Shown here one piece after another: positions 34,887-44,207 of a DNA stretch of 64,000 bases (position 1 is its first letter; every line of letters starts with the position of its first letter). Under the pieces are notes generated by a model, which saw only the letters and a list, made by a program, of their open reading frames with translations, was not told the origin of the DNA and did not search any database. The DNA comes from Reyranella sp. (lineage in GTDB: Bacteria; Pseudomonadota; Alphaproteobacteria; Reyranellales; Reyranellaceae): positions 1 to 64,000 of the forward strand of contig JAQSDW010000240.1 in NCBI GenBank assembly GCA_029946105.1. The letters run 5' to 3'. The translations under genes were made by a program, and so were the position numbers.

Positions 34887-36083
34887 ATGCCCACCTCCCG
34901 GTTGACCTCACCGGGGGGCAGGCAGACCATATATAGCGTGCGAGACGGAGAGCATCTGGAGCCCAAGGCGCCACCGATCGCGATTGCCGCAGCACGGCGA
35001 TCGCGCGTGTCCGGTCGCGCGCTCGCCCGGCTCTTCATGTGGTTGCTGCCGGTCCTGGCGCTGGTCGTGGGACTTTTTGCCTGGCTGACGGCGGGCCGCT
35101 ACGTCAGCACCGACAACGCCTATATCAAAGGCGACCGGGCCCTGATCGCCACTGAGTTGAGCGGCATCATCGTCGAGGTGCCGGTGAAGGAGAACCAAGC
35201 CGTGTCGCGCGGCCAGCTCCTGCTGAAGCTCGACGACCAGGCCTATCGCCTGGCGCTCACCCGCATCGAGGCTGAACTCGAGACGACACGCTCCGAGATC
35301 CGCGGTCTGCGCGCGCAATGGCGCGTCAAGCGCGAGGAAATCAAGGCGGCGCTCAGCCAGGAAGTCTATGCCCAGACCGACTTCGACCGTCAGTCGGGCC
35401 TCGCCGAACGCAAGTTCGCCTCGGCCCAGAAGCTCGAGGAGGCGCGCCTCGCGCTCGACGTCGCGCGCCAGCGCATCTCCGCGGCGCAGGAGGACCTCAC
35501 CCGCATCGAGGCAGCTCTCGCGGGCGACCCCAAGATCCGTGTCGACGATCATCCCAAGGTCAAGCAGATGATCGCCGCCCGCGAGGAGGCACTGTTGCGG
35601 CTGCGCCGCACCACCATCGAAGCGCCGCTCGACGGCATCGTCGCCAAGCGACCGGTGCCGGGCAGCTACGCCACTGCCGGCACGCCGGTCATGATCGTGG
35701 TTGCCGACACCGATCTCTGGATCGAGGCCAACTTCAAGGAGACCGAACTCACGCTCGTGCGTCCCGGCCAGAAGGCGATCATCCACGTCGACACCTATCC
35801 CGATGCCGACTGCACCGGCTCGGTCGCCAGCATCTCGCAGGCGACGGGGGCGGAGTTCGCCGTGTTGCCACCGCAGAACGCCTCGGGCAACTGGGTAAAG
35901 GTCGTCCAGCGCATTCCGGTGCGCATCGCCGTGCTATGCCGCGACGGCGATCCGCCGCTCAGGGTCGGCATGAGCACGACGGTCGAGATCGACACCGGCC
36001 ACAGCCGCTCGATGGGCGGCCTGCTGGCGGGCCTCGGCAAGACCTTCGGCCTGTCGAGCGCCTCGGCCACCGCGAAACCATGA
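34887..36083 (+). CDS. EmrA/HlyD-type membrane fusion protein
   Basis: This periplasmic adaptor of about 398 residues has a cytoplasmic N-terminal tail, one membrane anchor (about 51-70), then YVSTDNAYIKGDRALIATELSGIIVEVPV. That segment is the EmrA lipoyl signature. A coiled-coil hairpin (about 125-220) and a beta-barrel with LWIEANFKETELTLVRPGQ follow. It links an inner-membrane MFS pump to an outer-membrane channel. The ATG at 34887 lacks a strong ribosome site; a GTG at about 34938 would remove the odd proline/glycine tail. The DHA2 pump gene follows 25 bp later. Confidence 0.87.
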   Translation: MPTSRLTSPGGRQTIYSVRDGEHLEPKAPPIAIAAARRSRVSGRALARLFMWLLPVLALVVGLFAWLTAGRYVSTDNAYIKGDRALIATELSGIIVEVPVKENQAVSRGQLLLKLDDQAYRLALTRIEAELETTRSEIRGLRAQWRVKREEIKAALSQEVYAQTDFDRQSGLAERKFASAQKLEEARLALDVARQRISAAQEDLTRIEAALAGDPKIRVDDHPKVKQMIAAREEALLRLRRTTIEAPLDGIVAKRPVPGSYATAGTPVMIVVADTDLWIEANFKETELTLVRPGQKAIIHVDTYPDADCTGSVASISQATGAEFAVLPPQNASGNWVKVVQRIPVRIAVLCRDGDPPLRVGMSTTVEIDTGHSRSMGGLLAGLGKTFGLSSASATAKP

Positions 36084-36108
36084 CCGGCCAGGTTACGACA
36101 GGTAGGCC

Positions 36109-37611
36109 ATGACGATCGATCCGGCGGTGCGGCGCCGGCGCGGGCTGATCACGCTCGTGGTCATGTCGGCCACCATCATGCATGCGCTCGACGGCACCAT
36201 TGCCAACGTGGCGCTGCCCAACATCCAGGGCTCGCTGTCGGCGACGCAGGAGCAGGTCTCCTGGGTGGTGACGTCCTACATCGTGGCCTCGGCCATCATG
36301 ACGCCGTTTGCGGGTTTCTGCGCGACGCGCTTTGGCCTCCGTCGCACGCTGTCGACCTGCGTGATCGGCTTCACCATCGTGTCGATGCTGTGCGGTGCCG
36401 CCCAGACGCTCGACCAGCTCGTGCTGTTTCGTGCCCTGCAAGGCGGTTTTGGCGCGGCGCTCGTGCCGGTCTCCCAGGCCATCATGATGGACACCTATCC
36501 GCGCGAGGAGCAGGGCAAGGCGATGGCGATGTGGGGTGTCGGCACCATGATCGGCCCGATCGTCGGTCCGTCTCTTGGTGGCTGGCTGACCGACGAACTC
36601 TCCTGGCGCTGGGTATTCTACGTCAACCTGCCGGTCGGCCTGCTCTGCGCCTTCGGCATCCTGGTGCTGGTGCGCGACAGCATCCACGACCGGCCGCGGC
36701 CCTTCGACATGCTGGGCTTTGCCCTGCTGGCGATCTCCATCGGCACCTTCCAACTCATGCTCGACCGCGGTCACCAGCTCGACTGGTTCGATTCGCCCGA
36801 GATCATCGTCGAGACGGTGGTGGCGGGCGTAGCCTTCGGCATGTTCCTGATCCACACACTGACCGCCAACCAGCCGTTCCTGTCGCGCGACCTCTTCAGG
36901 GACCGCAACCTCACCGTGGGCCTGGTCTTCACCGCGCTCGCCGGCCTGGTGCTGATCGTCTCGGCCACGCTGATGCCGCCGTTCCTTCAGCAGCTCAAGG
37001 GCTATCCGGTGTTCACCACCGGCATCGTGCTGGCGCCACGCGGCGCCGGCATGATGGTGGCGATGATGATCGTGTCGCGCCTGATCGGCCGCTTCGACGC
37101 ACGCTGGCTGATCTTCGCCGGTCTCGTGCTCTGCGCCTTCTCGCTGTGGGAGATGTCGCTGTTCAACCTCGAGGTCAGCGAGAGCCAGATCATCTGGAAC
37201 GGCGTTTGGCTGGGCTTCGGCCTTGGCCTCGTGTTCCCGCCGCTCACCACCCTCACCTTCGCCACCTTGCCGCTGAGACTTCGCACCGAGGGCGCGGCGA
37301 TCAACGCGCTGCTGCGCAACCTCGGTGCCAGCGTCGGCATTGCGGTACTAGTGTCGCTGCTGGCGCGCAGCACGCAGGAGAACCGCTCCGAGCTTGTCGG
37401 GCAGTTCACGCCCTATAGTGGCGGCTGGCCGTTCGGTGCGGTCATGCCGGGGGCCGATTCGACGATGCTCGCGGTCTGGGATCTCGAGATCAACCGCCAG
37501 GCGGCGATGATCGGCTATCTCAACGATTTCCGCGCCATGACGATCTGCACCGTGATCGTCATGCCGCTGCTCTTCCTGATGCGTAAACAGACCTTCCTGC
37601 CCTCCCGCTAG
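36109..37611 (+). CDS. DHA2-family MFS drug efflux pump (EmrB/QacA type)
   Basis: This 500-residue proton-driven exporter has about 14 membrane spans. Motif C-like ALDGTIANVALPNIQGSL is in TM1 and motif A-like FAGFCATRFGLRRTLS comes after TM2, both typical of DHA2 pumps. With the upstream adaptor it forms an EmrAB-type tripartite system that exports hydrophobic toxins or drugs. No outer-membrane TolC gene or regulator is beside it. TrmJ starts 17 bp downstream, but is probably functionally unrelated. Confidence 0.9.
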   Translation: MTIDPAVRRRRGLITLVVMSATIMHALDGTIANVALPNIQGSLSATQEQVSWVVTSYIVASAIMTPFAGFCATRFGLRRTLSTCVIGFTIVSMLCGAAQTLDQLVLFRALQGGFGAALVPVSQAIMMDTYPREEQGKAMAMWGVGTMIGPIVGPSLGGWLTDELSWRWVFYVNLPVGLLCAFGILVLVRDSIHDRPRPFDMLGFALLAISIGTFQLMLDRGHQLDWFDSPEIIVETVVAGVAFGMFLIHTLTANQPFLSRDLFRDRNLTVGLVFTALAGLVLIVSATLMPPFLQQLKGYPVFTTGIVLAPRGAGMMVAMMIVSRLIGRFDARWLIFAGLVLCAFSLWEMSLFNLEVSESQIIWNGVWLGFGLGLVFPPLTTLTFATLPLRLRTEGAAINALLRNLGASVGIAVLVSLLARSTQENRSELVGQFTPYSGGWPFGAVMPGADSTMLAVWDLEINRQAAMIGYLNDFRAMTICTVIVMPLLFLMRKQTFLPSR

Positions 37612-37628
37612 TCGCGATATAGGGCGGC

Positions 37629-38393
37629 ATGGGACGAGCTTCGAAAGGTCGCGCGACCGCCACCGCCACGCCGGTGGTCATCCTGGTGCGCCCGCAACTC
37701 GGCGAGAATATCGGCATGGCCGCGCGGGCGATGCTGAACTGCGGCCTCGCGACCCTGCGCCTGGTGGCCCCGCGCGACGGCTGGCCGAACGACCGGGCGC
37801 AGCGCGCCGCCTCGGGCGCGGATGTGGTTCTGGAGAACGCCGAGGTGTTCGACAGCGTGGCCGCCGCCGTGGCCGACCTCGAGAGGGTGGTGGCCACAAC
37901 GGCGCGCAACCGCGAGCTCAGCCAGCGCATTCTGACGGCGCGCCACGCGGCCTCGGAGATTCGCGGCTGGATCGGGCAGGGGGACCGGGTCGGTATCCTG
38001 TTCGGACCGGAGCGCACCGGGCTCGAGAACGACGACATGGTGCATGCCGACACCGCGCTCTCGATCCCGCTCAATCCGCAGTTCTCCTCGCTCAACATCG
38101 CCCAGGCCGTGCTGCTGGTCTCTTACGAATGGGCGGCCGCCGGCGATGCGACGCCGGTCTCGCGCATGGCAGAGCATGCGACGAGGCCCGCGACCAAAGA
38201 GGAGCTGCAGAACCTGTTCGACCATCTCGAACGTGCGCTCGACCAGTCGGGCTTCCTGCGCAACAAGGACATGCGGCCTTCGATGGTGCTCAACCTGCGG
38301 GCGCTGCTGCAGCGCGCCGAGATGACCGAGCAGGAAGCGCGCACCTTCCACGGCGTCATCAAGTTTCTCTCCAAGAGCAAGCACGAGGAGTAG
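37629..38393 (+). CDS. trmJ: tRNA (cytidine/uridine-32-2'-O)-methyltransferase TrmJ-like SpoU family
   Basis: This 254-residue SPOUT methyltransferase carries the three knot motifs: VVILVRPQLGENIGMAARAM (about 16-35), VGILFGPERTGLENDDM and SIPLNPQFSSLNIAQAVLLV. The C-terminal extension (about 180-254) with LFDHLERALDQSGFL is that of TrmJ. It methylates the 2'-hydroxyl of nucleotide 32 in several tRNAs using SAM. It is followed 2 bp later by an OsmC-like gene. Confidence 0.87.
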   Translation: MGRASKGRATATATPVVILVRPQLGENIGMAARAMLNCGLATLRLVAPRDGWPNDRAQRAASGADVVLENAEVFDSVAAAVADLERVVATTARNRELSQRILTARHAASEIRGWIGQGDRVGILFGPERTGLENDDMVHADTALSIPLNPQFSSLNIAQAVLLVSYEWAAAGDATPVSRMAEHATRPATKEELQNLFDHLERALDQSGFLRNKDMRPSMVLNLRALLQRAEMTEQEARTFHGVIKFLSKSKHEE

Positions 38394-38395
38394 CC

Positions 38396-38818
38396 ATGTC
38401 CACCACCGCCAAAGTCTCCTGGGTCGAGGGCGCCCTGTTCGTGGCCGAAGCGGGCAGCGGCCACACGATCACCATGGATGGCTCGCCCGACGTCGGCGGC
38501 CGCAACCTGGCGTCGCGGCCGATGGAGGTCGTGCTGATGGGCATGGGCGGCTGCACCGCGATCGACGTCGTCTCGATGCTGAAGAAGCAGCGCCAGGACA
38601 TCGAGGGTGTCGAGGTCTCGCTGGTGGCGGAACGTGCCGACGACCACCCCAAGGTCTTCAATTCGGTGAAGCTGGTCTACACGGTGCGGGGCCGGAAACT
38701 GAACAAGGCGCTGATCGAACGCGCCGTCAGCCTGTCGGACGAGAAATACTGCTCGGCCACCGCCATGGTGCGAAAGTCGGCGGCAATCACCCATGAAGTG
38801 GTGCTGGTCGAGATCTAA
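38396..38818 (+). CDS. OsmC/YhfA family protein
   Basis: This 140-residue OsmC-fold protein carries both redox cysteines: one in MGMGGCTAIDVVSML (about residue 49) and one in DEKYCSATAMV (about 123). The YhfA-type subgroup is less studied than Ohr; a thiol-dependent peroxide role is expected from the fold and cysteines. The ATG at 38396 directly follows the trmJ stop, so the two are co-transcribed. It lies 213 bp before rpsD. Confidence 0.85.
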   Translation: MSTTAKVSWVEGALFVAEAGSGHTITMDGSPDVGGRNLASRPMEVVLMGMGGCTAIDVVSMLKKQRQDIEGVEVSLVAERADDHPKVFNSVKLVYTVRGRKLNKALIERAVSLSDEKYCSATAMVRKSAAITHEVVLVEI

Positions 38819-38847
38819 GTCATTGATTTCAATGGTAGAACGCCTGC

Positions 38848-38875
38848 TTGACTAAGCGGCGTTCGAAAGTATGTT
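38848..38875 (+). promoter_or_regulatory. Probable sigma-70 promoter for rpsD
   Basis: TTGACT (38848-38853) is separated by 16 bp from TATGTT (38870-38875), a good housekeeping promoter match 30 bp after the osmC-like gene. It would give an rpsD mRNA with a leader of about 150 nt containing several hairpins. Confidence 0.55.
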
Positions 38876-38881
38876 CCGCCC

Positions 38882-39009
38882 TTCTCCGGAGAACGTGGCC
38901 GGGAGCCGTTTCAGGCCCTCGTCCCGCCCCAACCCAAGCGCCTGTAAACAGGCGCGACGTGTTGGACCAAGGCCTATCCGGACAACAGCGACCCCAGATG
39001 AATCCGGGG
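38882..39009 (+). promoter_or_regulatory. Structured leader of rpsD
   Basis: Three dyads lie between the predicted promoter and the rpsD start: TTCTCCGGAGAA (38882-38893); GCGCCTG/CAGGCGC with the loop TAAA (38938-38955); and CCCCAGAT/ATCCGGGG (38992-39009, one mismatch). Ribosomal protein S4 represses its own operon through mRNA structure in other bacteria. A comparable autogenous leader here is a reasonable inference, but no described S4 leader motif is recognised. Confidence 0.4.
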
Positions 39010-39031
39010 CGCAAAACCGATGGAGTGCTGC

Positions 39032-39646
39032 GTGAGCAAGCGCGCGAATTCGAAGTACAAGATCGACCGCCGCCTCAGGGTCAACCTGTGGGGCCGTCCC
39101 AAGAGCCCGATCAACAAGCGCGAATACGGTCCCGGCCAGCACGGCCAGGGTCGCACCAAGCCGACCGACTACCGCCTCCAGTTGATGGCCAAGCAGCGCC
39201 TCAAGGGCTACTACGGCTCGGTCGGCGAGCGTCAGCTCCGTCGCTATTATCTCGAAGCCGTCCGCCGCAAGGGCGACACCGGCGAGAACCTAGTCGAGCT
39301 GCTCGAGCGCCGGCTGGACGCGGTCATCTACCGCATGAAGTTCGCCATCACCGTCTTCGCTTCGCGTCAGCTCGTGAGCCATGGTCACGTCAAGGTGAAC
39401 GGCCGCCGAGTGAACATCGCGTCGTATCTCGTGAAGGACAACGACGTCATCGAGCTGACCTCGAAGGCCAAGGAAATGGAACGGGTCATCGAGGCCACGC
39501 AGACCGCCGAGCGCGACGTGCCGGAGTACGTTTCCGTCGATCACGCCGAGATGAAGGGCACCTACGTCCGCGGGCCCAAGCTCGCCGACGTGCCCTATCC
39601 GGTCCAGATGGAGCCGTCGCTGGTCGTCGAGTACTACAGCCGCTAA
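39032..39646 (+). CDS. rpsD: 30S ribosomal protein S4
   Basis: This 204-residue primary 16S rRNA-binding protein nucleates 30S body assembly. The N-terminus [21 protein letters not shown] and the segment [10 protein letters not shown] are typical of alphaproteobacterial S4 without the four-cysteine zinc site. The S4 RNA-binding domain includes [13 protein letters not shown] and [14 protein letters not shown] (about 95-135). The start is a GTG at 39032, with GGAG six bases upstream; the ATG at 39020 would add four residues overlapping that ribosome site. The gene stands alone, away from rpsM-rpsK-rpoA, and ends at a strong terminator. Confidence 0.96.
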   Translation: MSKRANSKYKIDRRLRVNLWGRPKSPINKREYGPGQHGQGRTKPTDYRLQLMAKQRLKGYYGSVGERQLRRYYLEAVRRKGDTGENLVELLERRLDAVIYRMKFAITVFASRQLVSHGHVKVNGRRVNIASYLVKDNDVIELTSKAKEMERVIEATQTAERDVPEYVSVDHAEMKGTYVRGPKLADVPYPVQMEPSLVVEYYSR

Positions 39647-39673
39647 TCGAGGCCTTGGCCTCCGGAAACCGCG

Positions 39674-39699
39674 AAAACCCGCCCTGTGGCGGGTTTTTT
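39674..39699 (+). terminator. Rho-independent terminator after rpsD
   Basis: AAAACCCGCC (39674-39683) pairs perfectly with GGCGGGTTTT (39688-39697) around the loop CTGT, with the T-run continuing to 39699. It lies 27 bp after the rpsD stop codon. Confidence 0.93.
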
Positions 39700-39795
39700 G
39701 CATTGGAATTCCACGATCCGGCCACGGTTCCGACTGTCCGGCGGCGCAAGCTGAGCCTATAATTTGCTGGGGATTTGGGGTTGGAGACTTCGACG

Positions 39796-41037
39796 ATGGG
39801 GATGGTCCGTCTGGCAGGGTTGGCTGCGGTGGTCGTCGCAGTCTGCGGAACTGCCTATGTTTATCGCGATGAAGTGGCTCAGCGCCTGGGCGTCGGCGCC
39901 GCTGCCAAAGTCGCGGACCAGGCGCAAGGCAGCCCCGCGTCCATGGCTCAACCCCCGGGCCGGCGCGGCCGGGCCAACCCGGGCGGGCCGGTACCGGTGG
40001 TCATCACGACGGTGACGCCGAAGTCGCTGCCGGTGGTGATCGAAGCCGTCGGCACGGTGCAGGCCATCGCCTCGATCCAGATCAAGCCGCGCCTCGACAG
40101 CCAGATCATGAAGGTCAATGTCGAGGAGGGCGCGCTGGTCAAGGAAGGCGACCTGCTGTTCGAACTAGACAACCGGACCCTCAAGGCGCAGCTCGGCATG
40201 ATCGAAGCGCAGATCCGCAAGGACCAGGCGCAGATCGTCCAGGCCAAGCGCGACACCGAGCGCGCCGACGGCCTGTTGACCAAGGGTGCCGGCACGGTCG
40301 TGAATCGCGACACCAGCTTCACGAATCTGAAGTCGTTGGAGGCGCAGCTCGAGGCCGATGAGGCCAGCAAGCAGAACGTTCTGACGCAGCTCTCCTACAC
40401 CGAAATCCGCGCGCCGGTATCCGGCCGCATCGGCTCAATCAACTTCAAGGTCGGCGCCATCGTGCGCCAGAGCGACAACACTGCGACGGCGATTCTCGGC
40501 ACCATCAACCAGATCGATCCAATCTTCGTGTCGTTCGCCATCCCGCAGGTGCTGCTGCCCGAACTGCGTGCAGCGATGGCCAAGGGCGCGGTCAAGGTCA
40601 ACGCCTTCGTGGACGACAACCTGAAGCAGACGGGGGCCATGGCGTTCATCGAGAACACTGTCGATCCCAACACCGGCACGGTGACCGCCAAGGCACGCAT
40701 CGCCAACGCCAACGAAGGCCTGTGGCCCGGCCAGTTCGTCCGCGCCGAGGTCATTCTGGGCGTCGAGGCCGACGCGCTGTCGCTGCCGTCGGCGGCGGTC
40801 CAGCTCGGTCCGCAGGGCCCTTACGTCTTCGTCATCAAGGACAACGTCGCCGAGCTTCGCCAGATCGAGGTCAAGCGTACGCAGCAGGGCGATTCGATCA
40901 TCGGCAAGGGCGTTCACTCCGGCGAGGTCGTGGTTGTCGACGGCCAGCTCCGGCTGGTGAACGGCGCCGCCGTGGCGCCGCGCGGCGTACCCGGCGAACA
41001 ACCCCGATCCGCGCCGAAGCCACCGCCGCGCGGCTAA
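39796..41037 (+). CDS. RND efflux periplasmic adaptor (MdtA/AcrA-type)
   Basis: This 413-residue membrane fusion protein has an N-terminal hydrophobic anchor or signal (about 5-24) and a Pro/Gly-rich linker. The lipoyl half-motifs are SIQIKPRLDSQIMKVNVEEGALVKEGDLLFELD and LSYTEIRAPVSGRIGSINFKVG. A coiled-coil hairpin lies between them (about 120-190). The beta-barrel and membrane-proximal domains follow (about 215-400), ending in a proline-rich tail. It joins the RND pump encoded 18 bp downstream to an outer-membrane channel that is not in the window. The ATG at 39796 follows GGAG at a usable distance; 39802 is an alternative. Confidence 0.88.
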   Translation: MGMVRLAGLAAVVVAVCGTAYVYRDEVAQRLGVGAAAKVADQAQGSPASMAQPPGRRGRANPGGPVPVVITTVTPKSLPVVIEAVGTVQAIASIQIKPRLDSQIMKVNVEEGALVKEGDLLFELDNRTLKAQLGMIEAQIRKDQAQIVQAKRDTERADGLLTKGAGTVVNRDTSFTNLKSLEAQLEADEASKQNVLTQLSYTEIRAPVSGRIGSINFKVGAIVRQSDNTATAILGTINQIDPIFVSFAIPQVLLPELRAAMAKGAVKVNAFVDDNLKQTGAMAFIENTVDPNTGTVTAKARIANANEGLWPGQFVRAEVILGVEADALSLPSAAVQLGPQGPYVFVIKDNVAELRQIEVKRTQQGDSIIGKGVHSGEVVVVDGQLRLVNGAAVAPRGVPGEQPRSAPKPPPRG

Positions 41038-41055
41038 CCACCGGAGCCCCTGCCG

Positions 41056-44000
41056 ATGTTGTCCGCGCTCTGCATCCGCCGCCCGGTGATGATCATTCTG
41101 GTGATGGCGTCCTTCGTCATCGCCGGCATGTTCGGCTACAAGCAGCTTCCCGTCGCCGCCATCCCGCGCGTCGACTTCCCGACCATCCAGGTGAGCGCGC
41201 AGCTGCCGGGCGCCAGCCCGGAGACGATGGCGGCCTCGGTCGCTTCGATCCTCGAGCGCCAGTTCGCGACCATCGCCGGCGTGACGTCGATGACCTCGAC
41301 GTCGTATCTCGGCGCAACCTCTATCACGCTGCAGTTCGACCTCAACCGGAACATCGACGGTGCCGCGCTCGACGTGCAGTCGGCGATCTCCTCGGCGCTG
41401 CGCCGGTTGCCGCCCGAACTGCCGGCGCCCCCCAGCTTCCGCAAAGTCAACCCGGCCGACTTCGCCGTCATGTTCCTGGCATTGAAGTCGGACCAGGCAC
41501 GCCTGTCGGACGTCGACGCCTTCGCCAGCCGCTCGATCCTGCCGCGCGTCTCGACGCTGCCCGGTGTTGCCCAGGTGCTGATCTTCGGCTCGCAGAAATA
41601 CGCCGTGCGCGTGCGCGCCAACCTCGACCAGCTCGCGGTGCGCGGCCTGACCCTGCAGGAGCTGCAGAACACGATCGTCGCGGCCAATTCGAGCAAGCCC
41701 GTCGGCTCGATCGCCGACCGGCGCCTCAACTCGATCCTCGACGCCACCGGCCCGATCCAGAAGGCGGCCGACTACATGCCGGTGATCGTCACCTGGCAGA
41801 ACGGCGCGCCGGTCCGCATATCCGACGTGGCGATGTCGATTGACAGCGTGGAGAACGACAAGGTCGCGAGCTGGCACGACGGTACGCGCGCGATCGTGCT
41901 GGCGGTCTACAAGCAGCCCGACGCCAACACCGTCGAGGTCGTCGACCGCGTCAAGGCAATGATTCCGGCGATCCAGTCCGAGCTGCCGAGCGGCGTCACC
42001 ATCACCCAGATGGCCGACCGGTCGATCCCGATCCGCCACGCCATCGAGGATGTGGAGTTCACGCTGATGCTGGCCGCGGTGCTGGTCATCATCGCGATCT
42101 ATTTCTTCCTGCGCAGCGCGCGCGCTACCTTCATCCCGGCGGTCGCGTTGCCGATCTCGGTGATCGGCACCTTCGCGCTGATGTTCGTGGCTGGCCATTC
42201 GATCGATAACATCTCGCTGCTGGCGCTGACGCTCGCCGTGGGCTTCGTGGTCGATGACGCGATCGTCATGCTGGAGAACATCGTCCGACACATCGAGGCG
42301 GGCGAGAAGCCGATGGACGCCGCGTTCAAGGGCGCCAAGGAGGTGAGCTTCACCATCATCTCCATGACGCTTTCGCTGGTCGCGGTGTTCATCCCCGTGC
42401 TGTTCATGGGCGGCGTGGTCGGCCGCATGTTCAACGAGTTCGGTCTCGTCATCGCGTTCGCCATCCTGATCTCGGGTCTCGTGTCGTTGACGCTGACGCC
42501 GATGCTGTGCTCGCGTCTGCTCAAGCCAATCGACCACCACGAGAAGCACAATGCCCTGTTGCGCTCCTTCGAGTGGAGCTTCAACAAGGTGAGCGACGGC
42601 TATGCCTGGGCGCTGCGGCGCACGGTGGCCTGGCCGCGTCTGGTGCTGCTCATCACCGCCGGCACCTTCGTGCTCACCGCCGTCCTGTTCCAGGCGATCC
42701 CCAAGGGCTTCTTCCCGGTCGAGGATATCGGGCAGCTCCGCGGCTCGACCGTCGGACCGGACGACGCATCGTTCGACGCCATGGTGGCGCGCCAGACTGT
42801 GCTGGCCGAGGTGATCAAGCGCGATCCGGACGTCGCCTCCCTGATCTCGACGGTGGGCGGCGGCTTCGGCGCCAACACCGTGAACTCCGGCAGCCTGTTC
42901 ATCATGCTGCGCGACAAGCCGGAGCGTAAGGACAGCGCGTCGGAGGTCATGGCCCGCCTGCGCGTTTCGACCAGGTCGGTGCCCGGCATCAATGTCTTCT
43001 TCCAGCCGGTGCAGTCGATCAACATCGGCACCACGGCGAGCCGCGCGCAGTACCAGTTCGGCATGCGCTCGGGCGACCTCGCGGCCCTGCGCGAGTACGC
43101 GCCTCTCATGGAAGCGCGCATGCGGCAGCTGCCGACGGTTCTTGACGTGAACTCCGACCTGCAGGTTCGCGCCCGCTCGACCGTGATCGACGTCGATCGC
43201 GACACCGCCTCGCGTCTCGGCCTCTCGGTCGACCAGATCCGGCTGATGCTCTATTCGGCCTTCGGCTCGCGCCAGGTCTCGACCATTTTCGGCTCCGACG
43301 ACACCTATCAGGTGATCCTCGAGGCCGACCCGAAATACGCCGACACCAGCGAATTGCTGCGCAAGATCATGATCCGCACGCCGACCGGGGCCATGGTGCC
43401 GCTCGACACGGTGGCCAAGCGCAGCGACAAGCCGACCTCGCTCACCGTCAACCACATCTGGCAGCTGCCGTCGGTCATGGTTTCGTTCAACCTGGCGCCT
43501 GGCGTGGCGTTGGGCGAAGCGGTGCGCGACATCTCCGCGGCGGCCGCCGAGATCGGCCTGCCGGCGAACATCGCCATCAGCTTCGAGGGCTCGGCCCAGG
43601 TGTTCCAGCAGGCCGTGGCCAACCAGGGCATGTTGCTGTTCGCAGCCGTGCTGGTGATCTACATCATCCTCGGCATCCTCTACGAAAGCTTCATCCATCC
43701 GCTGACCATCCTGTCGGGCCTGCCGTCCGCGGGCATCGGCGCGCTGGCCATCCTGATGCTGTTCAAGATGGACCTCAGCGTCATCGCCATGATCGGCGTC
43801 GTCATGCTGATCGGCATCGTCAAGAAGAACGCCATCATGATGGTCGACTTCGCGATCGAGCGCCGTTCGCAAGGCGCGACCGCGGAACAGGCGATCCTCG
43901 AGGCGGCGCGGCTACGCTTCCGGCCAATCATGATGACGACCGTCTGCGCGCTGCTCGGCGCCCTGCCGATCGCGATCGGCGCCGGCGCCGGCGCTGAGTT

Positions 44001-44178
44001 GCGCCAGCCGCTGGGCATCACCGTGGTAGGCGGCTTGATGGTGTCGCAGCTTCTCACGCTGTTCATCACGCCGGTGGTCTACCTCTGGTTCGACCGCCTG
44101 ACCGGCATGCGCTTCAGCCCCGGCTGGGCCAAGCGTTGGCGAACCAAGGGCCGGCTGCCGGCAGCCCCTGCCGAATAG
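41056..44178 (+). CDS. RND multidrug efflux permease (MdtB/AcrB HAE1 type)
   Basis: This 1040-residue proton-driven pump has 12 membrane spans and two large periplasmic loops, the standard size. The start LSALCIRRPVMIILVMASFV is typical of the family. Proton-relay residues are visible as the paired aspartates in AVGFVVDDAIVMLENI (TM4) and the lysine in IGIVKKNAIMMVDFAIE (TM10). With the preceding adaptor it forms a tripartite drug or metabolite exporter. No TetR/AcrR repressor lies next to the pair, which is unusual. An amidase gene follows 29 bp later. Confidence 0.94.
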   Translation: MLSALCIRRPVMIILVMASFVIAGMFGYKQLPVAAIPRVDFPTIQVSAQLPGASPETMAASVASILERQFATIAGVTSMTSTSYLGATSITLQFDLNRNIDGAALDVQSAISSALRRLPPELPAPPSFRKVNPADFAVMFLALKSDQARLSDVDAFASRSILPRVSTLPGVAQVLIFGSQKYAVRVRANLDQLAVRGLTLQELQNTIVAANSSKPVGSIADRRLNSILDATGPIQKAADYMPVIVTWQNGAPVRISDVAMSIDSVENDKVASWHDGTRAIVLAVYKQPDANTVEVVDRVKAMIPAIQSELPSGVTITQMADRSIPIRHAIEDVEFTLMLAAVLVIIAIYFFLRSARATFIPAVALPISVIGTFALMFVAGHSIDNISLLALTLAVGFVVDDAIVMLENIVRHIEAGEKPMDAAFKGAKEVSFTIISMTLSLVAVFIPVLFMGGVVGRMFNEFGLVIAFAILISGLVSLTLTPMLCSRLLKPIDHHEKHNALLRSFEWSFNKVSDGYAWALRRTVAWPRLVLLITAGTFVLTAVLFQAIPKGFFPVEDIGQLRGSTVGPDDASFDAMVARQTVLAEVIKRDPDVASLISTVGGGFGANTVNSGSLFIMLRDKPERKDSASEVMARLRVSTRSVPGINVFFQPVQSINIGTTASRAQYQFGMRSGDLAALREYAPLMEARMRQLPTVLDVNSDLQVRARSTVIDVDRDTASRLGLSVDQIRLMLYSAFGSRQVSTIFGSDDTYQVILEADPKYADTSELLRKIMIRTPTGAMVPLDTVAKRSDKPTSLTVNHIWQLPSVMVSFNLAPGVALGEAVRDISAAAAEIGLPANIAISFEGSAQVFQQAVANQGMLLFAAVLVIYIILGILYESFIHPLTILSGLPSAGIGALAILMLFKMDLSVIAMIGVVMLIGIVKKNAIMMVDFAIERRSQGATAEQAILEAARLRFRPIMMTTVCALLGALPIAIGAGAGAELRQPLGITVVGGLMVSQLLTLFITPVVYLWFDRLTGMRFSPGWAKRWRTKGRLPAAPAE

Positions 44179-44207
44179 ATCTTCCCATCATCGAGAGTGT
44201 TGATCGC

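Noticed and set aside
40435-43872. 1145-residue minus-strand ORF
   Set aside because: It lies opposite the RND adaptor and pump genes. Its composition (Asp, Arg, His, Val repeats) is the usual reverse shadow of GC-rich coding sequence.
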